From: CAYUUW01 sp964448005
Lineage (GTDB): Bacteria > Patescibacteriota > Gracilibacteria > UM-FILTER-43-11
Assembly: GCA_964448005.1 (NCBI GenBank)
Contig: CAYUUW010000054.1
Location: 1 to 8,607, forward strand
Direction: 5' to 3'
DNA: 8,607 nucleotides
In this document: piece after piece, positions 5,137-8,607 of the stretch
Layout of the letters: each line of letters starts with the position of its first letter
Numbering within the stretch: the first letter of the stretch is position 1
Made by a program: the position numbers and the translations under genes
The notes under the pieces: model-generated
The model's database searches: none
What the model was told of the DNA's origin: nothing
Seen by the model: only the letters and a program-made list of their open reading frames with translations

Positions 5137-6378
5137 ATGCCCTCCAAGCATTCTTTGGATGCCGACACTCGTTTCGGCGTTCCGCCCTCCCGTGTCCGGA
5201 TACCTTCCGGCCTCGCCCTCCGTTTGGCCGCGCCTTTGCGCGCCGCCTTTATCCTGGCCCTTTCCGCCCTCCCTTCTTTGGCCTGCCAAAGCAATGCATC
5301 CTCCCTGCAGGGACTGGATGCTCCTTTGCTCGACTCCGACAAGCCGACTGGGGAAGCCGGGGGCTCCGAAGGCGGGGAAGCCGGTGATTCGGAAACCGGA
5401 AATGAGGAAGGGGCTGAGGCCGGATCTGGATCCGGAGGCGGCAGCGTTCCGCTCGATTTCCCCCAGGAAGACGAAACCGGCGAAGAGCCTGCCCCCGATT
5501 GCCTGGACGAAGGGAAAATACCCCTGGTCCAGCAGCCTTTCGACGCCTATTTTGAGGCATTGGAGGACAAGATCATTCCCAAGCTGCTGCCCGGCGAGAC
5601 TGAGCTTTACGACATTCCCACCGGCCCGCAGCTGGCCCAGTTTCGCCAGGCCATCGGGCTTTTGCTTGCTGAGGAGTTTTGCGACGCCCAGGAGGTTTTG
5701 GAGCCGCTGGACTACCGGCTGATCCAGCTGCAGGATGGCAACAGGACCTATTGGGTGGCCGAAGAGGCCAAAACAGACCAGGGATCCAGCCTTCACGGCT
5801 GGGGAACCTTTGCCTTCAATCCGCAGGCCGCTCGCCCGGAATTGGGCGTTTGGGTGCCTCACCCCATTTTCGACGAGGACACCCCCGCCATCGCTTACGA
5901 GGCGGAGAAGAAGCAAGGTCCCGCCTTCTTCTTTTTGGCCGGAGCCCACCGCCGCGCCAGCGCGCAGGTGGTGAATGCCAATGGGGACTACCGCGCTTCG
6001 GACATGGCCCATTGGAGGCAAACCGTCGGCCACGAGGTTCATTTGGCCCTCGTGGACGCCAGGCAAGGCGTGATCGCCCTGCAGATCCATGGCTTTGAGG
6101 GCGACAATCACAATAGCGTCACTTCCGAGGAGGCCATCCTAAGCTCCGGCTCGACCCAATTCTCCAGCAATCTTCAGGACCAGTGGTCTGCTGCCCTGGG
6201 CCAAGCCGGCATTGACCACGCCTCCTGCGGCACGGCGGGCTGGACGACCCTTTGCGCCACCACGAACGTCCAGGGGCAATCCACCCCTGCGGACGACAGT
6301 TTCATGAGCCTGGAGCTGGAGGCCGACTTCCGATCCAATCCCGACCAATGGCCTGCCCTTGTCGGCGCTTTGGACTGA
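5137..6378 (+). CDS. Exported protein of unrecognised family, paralogue 1 (His/Asp-motif domain)
   Basis: 413 residues. A polar N-terminus is followed by a hydrophobic export segment (about 28-49, ending ALPSLAC). C50 could be a lipidated cysteine, but Ser at -3 makes the lipobox poor. Residues about 66-121 are an acidic Gly/Ser/Glu linker, suggesting a tether from the membrane. The folded part (about 122-413) contains GWGTFAFNPQAARPEL (221-236), PHPIFDEDT (241-249), AGAHRRAS (268-275), SDMAHW (288-293), H299 and H302, and ALQIHGF (314-320). Most of these recur in the next gene. The pattern of conserved His and Asp residues suggests a metal-dependent hydrolase-like active site, which is inference; I cannot name the family. 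C364 and C373 are also conserved and could form an extracellular disulfide. It is transcribed from its own promoter and followed 77 nt later by its paralogue. Confidence 0.8.
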   Translation: MPSKHSLDADTRFGVPPSRVRIPSGLALRLAAPLRAAFILALSALPSLACQSNASSLQGLDAPLLDSDKPTGEAGGSEGGEAGDSETGNEEGAEAGSGSGGGSVPLDFPQEDETGEEPAPDCLDEGKIPLVQQPFDAYFEALEDKIIPKLLPGETELYDIPTGPQLAQFRQAIGLLLAEEFCDAQEVLEPLDYRLIQLQDGNRTYWVAEEAKTDQGSSLHGWGTFAFNPQAARPELGVWVPHPIFDEDTPAIAYEAEKKQGPAFFFLAGAHRRASAQVVNANGDYRASDMAHWRQTVGHEVHLALVDARQGVIALQIHGFEGDNHNSVTSEEAILSSGSTQFSSNLQDQWSAALGQAGIDHASCGTAGWTTLCATTNVQGQSTPADDSFMSLELEADFRSNPDQWPALVGALD

Positions 6379-6405
6379 GGGCTTTAGGGATGGAGGGCCT
6401 GCGCC

Positions 6406-6434
6406 TTGACCGAGGCGAATTCTTTTGCTAGAAT
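6406..6434 (+). promoter_or_regulatory. Promoter of the second exported paralogue (extended -10)
   Basis: TTGACC (6406-6411), 17-nt spacer, TAGAAT (6429-6434) preceded by TGC. Predicted start is near 6441, about 15 nt before ATG 6456, again with no Shine-Dalgarno sequence (CTGAAACCCCTTCCT). The TGCTARAAT core is shared with the promoter at 5082-5109. Confidence 0.7.
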
Positions 6435-6455
6435 GCTTGCCTGAAACCCCTTCCT

Positions 6456-7434
6456 ATGCCAACAAGAGAAAGAGAGGAATCGGCTGGCGCTTTTCGCTCA
6501 TGGCCTTCTTCCGCCTCGGACGCTTCGGGAGTTTCCCGCAGGCAGTTTTTGGGAATCATCAGCCTTGGGGCTGTGGCCGCCTGCCAGGAGGAGCATGAAG
6601 AGGGGATTGACCTTGGCTCGATACTGGACCGCTTCCCTTCCTTGGAGGCGCCGAAGCCCCCTTCGCTTCATGAGCAGTGGCCCCGAATGAAGGAGAGGAT
6701 CATCCGCAAGCACACGAGGGGCCAGCCCGAGGCCTACGACATTCCGGATGCGGAGCAGATGTGGCTTTTTAAGAATGCGACTCGCCGAATGATGGAAGGC
6801 GATCTGGAGCGGGCCAAGGAGGAGTTTGCCTTGCTGGGCTATTCCATCTCTCCCATGGAGGATGACGGATCCTGGGCGCCCGAGCGGAAAGGGACTCCGT
6901 ATTTGGTGCTTCAGGAGGAGGGATTGGAGGGGGAGTTCAACGCCAAAGGCTGGGGCACGTTCATCTTCAGCCCCCAGGCCGTACGTCCGGAGCTGGCCCT
7001 TCAGGCTCCCCACCCGCTCTTTGATATAAACACGGGGGAAATTTCCTTGGCTGTCTTTAGCATTCAGGGGGCTGGATCGCTTTATATTCCCGGAGCCCAT
7101 CGTCGGGCCAGCAGCAAGAAAATNNNNNNNNNNTGGCTATAACCCCGATGAGCATAAGCGGGCCAAAAGAAAGGAAGTCATCATCAGTTCGGGCAATGAT
7201 GACGCTCGCACCTCTCAGCAGGACCGATGGGCTGATCGCTTGCGGAAGGAAGGCTTTGATGTGGCTGTTTGCGGGGAGAATTTTAGGACCCTTTGCGGTA
7301 CGGACAGCAAGCAGAAGAACTTTTCCCTCCCCGGGGATTTTATTCACCTTGAGCTTTCTCCCGCCATTAGGAACAATCGTAAGAATCCGGAGACCAGGGA
7401 GAAATGGAAAAGGCTGGCCCAGGCCCTGGACTGA
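6456..7434 (+). CDS. Exported protein of the same family, paralogue 2, Tat lipoprotein (interrupted by an assembly gap)
   Basis: The first part (222 residues, 6456-7123) opens with a twin-arginine signal SRRQFLG (28-34 approx.), hydrophobic IISLGAV and lipobox VAAC (C43), so it is probably a Tat-exported lipoprotein. There is no acidic linker. AKGWGTFIFSPQAVRPEL, APHPLFDINT and IPGAHRRAS align directly with paralogue 1. After the 10-N gap the frame resumes with GYNPDEHKRA and runs 99 residues to TGA 7432-7434, matching the paralogue's C-terminus, including ISSG, the two cysteines (VCG and LCG), the LEL strand and the final LAQALD. Before and after the gap the apparent frame differs, because N length is arbitrary. 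Comparison with paralogue 1 indicates about 39 codons are missing, including the region of SDMAHW, the two His and QIHG. This is therefore one intact gene of about 360 residues, not two fragments. Tat use would fit folding, possibly cofactor loading, before export. Confidence 0.82.
7124..7133. other. Assembly gap (10 N) collapsing about 120 nt of paralogue 2
   Basis: Flanking coding sequence aligns to paralogue 1 residues up to about 278 on the left and from about 319 on the right. The true gap should hold roughly 39 codons rather than 10 nt. The repeat-like similarity of the neighbouring paralogue may have contributed to the assembly break. Confidence 0.8.
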
Positions 7435-7441
7435 TCTCCGG

Positions 7442-8607
7442 CTACTGCTGCTGAATCAAAGTGATGTCCAGCAGGGGCACGCTCTCTTTGGGGTACACCA
7501 GGGTGGTGACGGACTGCTTGAAATTGCGGTACCATCCGTCGGATTTGATCGTGAAGTAGGGGAGGGGAATGCCGGCCCGGCTGATGACCGGATCGGTTTC
7601 CACCGTGTATTCCAGAAAAGGGATCTCCTTCGCGATTCCGGTTCCGCTCACCTGCTTCAGCGGAGCCACAATCAGGAACTCGCCGTGCACCTCCGCTTCC
7701 AGCGGCCGCCCCAAGTATTCCGGCGCGATGAATTCCCCGATGCTCACCGGGCTTCCCGTCACATTGTCGAGCCCTTCTGTCGATTCGCTCAGGGTCAGCT
7801 CGATCTTCTGCGTGGCGATGTTGAACTCGAAGTCCTTTTCGCAGAGCTCGCTTCCGGCAGGGTCTTCGGCGGTTCCCGCCCCGGTCAGGCAGCCCTCCAA
7901 AGGGGTCAGGGAGCGGCCCGTGTCGTCGTAGAGGCGCCAGTACACCACCGGATCTTCCGGACTGTCCTCATCCTCCTTTTCGTCGCAGTCCCCGTCCTTC
8001 ACCAGCGTCACTCCATCGCACAGGGCGCTGTTCGCGGCTCCGTCCTCGTTCAGCCCGTCCACCGCCTCCGGTCCGGCTCCGTTCCCGGCTCCCAGGTCTC
8101 CGTCGTTGTCTATAGTCAGCGAGGTCCCTTGGCTGGTGAAGAAATCGGAATAGCCTGCCGCTTCATCGAAGGGCACCCGGAAGGTCACGCTGAATTGGCT
8201 CGAGAAATTCAGGGCCTGGTTGTTTTTCGCTTCGGCGTTGATGGACCCTTCCGCCAAAGGCGGGTTGCTGGTGTCTTGGAAAAAATGCGTCATCAGCTTC
8301 GATTTCGCCTTCAGTTCGCCGGAGAAGATGCCTGAAGGCTCCATGCTCTTGATCTCCCATCTCCCTTCCCATCGGGGCCCCTGGGCTGCCGAAAGGTCCA
8401 TGCTCCGCTCCGATCCGCTCTGCAGATCCGGCGTTTCGTAGCCCGAGGAGTGCCCCGAAAGCTCGTAGAGCGCATCCTCCACGCCGGCCTCCGCCGCATA
8501 GAAGGCCCGGCTCGAGGATTCGATCTGGCTGGCCGAAGACAAGGCTTCCAGCACCAGCTGGTAGGCGGTGGCGGCGGCGATGGTCAGGACCACCAGCATG
8601 CTCACGG
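7442..8607 (-). CDS. PilX-like type IV pseudopilin / pilus assembly protein (5' end beyond the right edge)
   Basis: The frame is open from the right window edge to TAG 7444-7442, at least 388 codons. The first visible residues (SMLVVLTIAAATAYQLVL) are the second half of a prepilin-type transmembrane helix. They are followed by IESSSRAFYAAEAGVEDALYELSG (about 28-51 counting from the edge GTG), the hallmark of PilX-like minor pilins with the YAAEAG segment. The GTG at 8605 is therefore not the true start; the signal peptide with its Gly cleavage site lies outside. The soluble part is unusually long for a minor pilin and includes an acidic loop (about 165-219: DNDGDLG, LNEDG, KDGDCDEKEDED) that may bind Ca2+. 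It has four cysteines (about 196, 207, 239, 255) that could form two disulfides. The C-terminus VTTLVYPKESVPLLDITLIQQQ is beta-rich. It converges on paralogue 2 with only 7 nt between stop codons and no visible terminator. Confidence 0.82.
   Translation of the reverse strand, partial: VSMLVVLTIAAATAYQLVLEALSSASQIESSSRAFYAAEAGVEDALYELSGHSSGYETPDLQSGSERSMDLSAAQGPRWEGRWEIKSMEPSGIFSGELKAKSKLMTHFFQDTSNPPLAEGSINAEAKNNQALNFSSQFSVTFRVPFDEAAGYSDFFTSQGTSLTIDNDGDLGAGNGAGPEAVDGLNEDGAANSALCDGVTLVKDGDCDEKEDEDSPEDPVVYWRLYDDTGRSLTPLEGCLTGAGTAEDPAGSELCEKDFEFNIATQKIELTLSESTEGLDNVTGSPVSIGEFIAPEYLGRPLEAEVHGEFLIVAPLKQVSGTGIAKEIPFLEYTVETDPVISRAGIPLPYFTIKSDGWYRNFKQSVTTLVYPKESVPLLDITLIQQQ

Noticed and set aside
5092..6111. 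339-residue minus-strand frame opposite paralogue 1
   Set aside because: High G+C creates long antisense frames. The plus-strand protein has a signal segment, a promoter and a conserved paralogue.
6498..7100. 200-residue minus-strand frame opposite paralogue 2
   Set aside because: Shadow of the Tat-signal gene; no protein-like features.
359..7434. Recoded UGA (Gracilibacteria-like code)
   Set aside because: UGA ends the transposase, ArsR and both paralogue genes at family-consistent or mutually aligned positions, and no frame needs to read through it.
7148..8335. 395-residue plus-strand frame opposite the pseudopilin
   Set aside because: Its start lies within the C-terminal part of paralogue 2 and the rest is antisense to a recognisable PilX-like protein.

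Overview
The window looks like a piece of a bacterial metagenome assembly. It is moderately G+C-rich, apart from one A+T-rich gene, and carries two runs of ten Ns that mark contig joins of unknown true length. The organism cannot be named with certainty. Three things lean towards a Patescibacteria/CPR-type bacterium: the PilX-like pseudopilin with its RAFYAAEAGVEDALYEL segment, the style of REP-associated transposase with its short palindromic repeats, and the near absence of Shine-Dalgarno sequences before most genes. That lean is inference. UGA acts as an ordinary stop codon here.

Left part (1-2830, minus strand). The order of transcription is ArsR-type regulator, SRPBCC/AHSA1-like protein, DoxX-like membrane protein, REP-associated tyrosine transposase (RAYT), then the first third of a DUF218/YdcF-like protein cut by the window edge. 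ArsR + SRPBCC + DoxX is a familiar stress or detoxification-like neighbourhood, with the regulator probably repressing itself: an 18-bp inverted repeat sits across its start codon and touches the -10 box. Both intergenic stretches between these genes are filled with small palindromic repeats of several families, and one contains an assembly gap. The RAYT itself carries a perfect 36-bp palindrome inside its reading frame. A perfect consensus sigma-70 promoter overlaps its stop codon and reads into the DUF218 gene.

Middle (about 2840-4885). A visibly A+T-rich island holds one gene, a 602-residue OLD-family protein (ABC-type ATPase plus Toprim nuclease), probably acquired horizontally and probably a stand-alone anti-phage or DNA-processing nuclease. 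No UvrD-like partner is visible.

Right part (4886-8607). Two divergent paralogues of an unrecognised exported protein family lie in tandem on the plus strand. Each has its own TTGAC[A/C] promoter with an extended -10 (TGCTARAAT). The first seems to use a Sec-type signal followed by an acidic Gly/Ser/Glu linker, the second a twin-arginine lipoprotein signal. Both keep a set of His/Asp motifs suggesting a metal-dependent enzyme, plus two cysteines. The second is interrupted by a collapsed assembly gap of about 120 nt. A convergent, 5'-truncated PilX-like pseudopilin gene fills the rest. The exported paralogue pair is the least explained content of the window.
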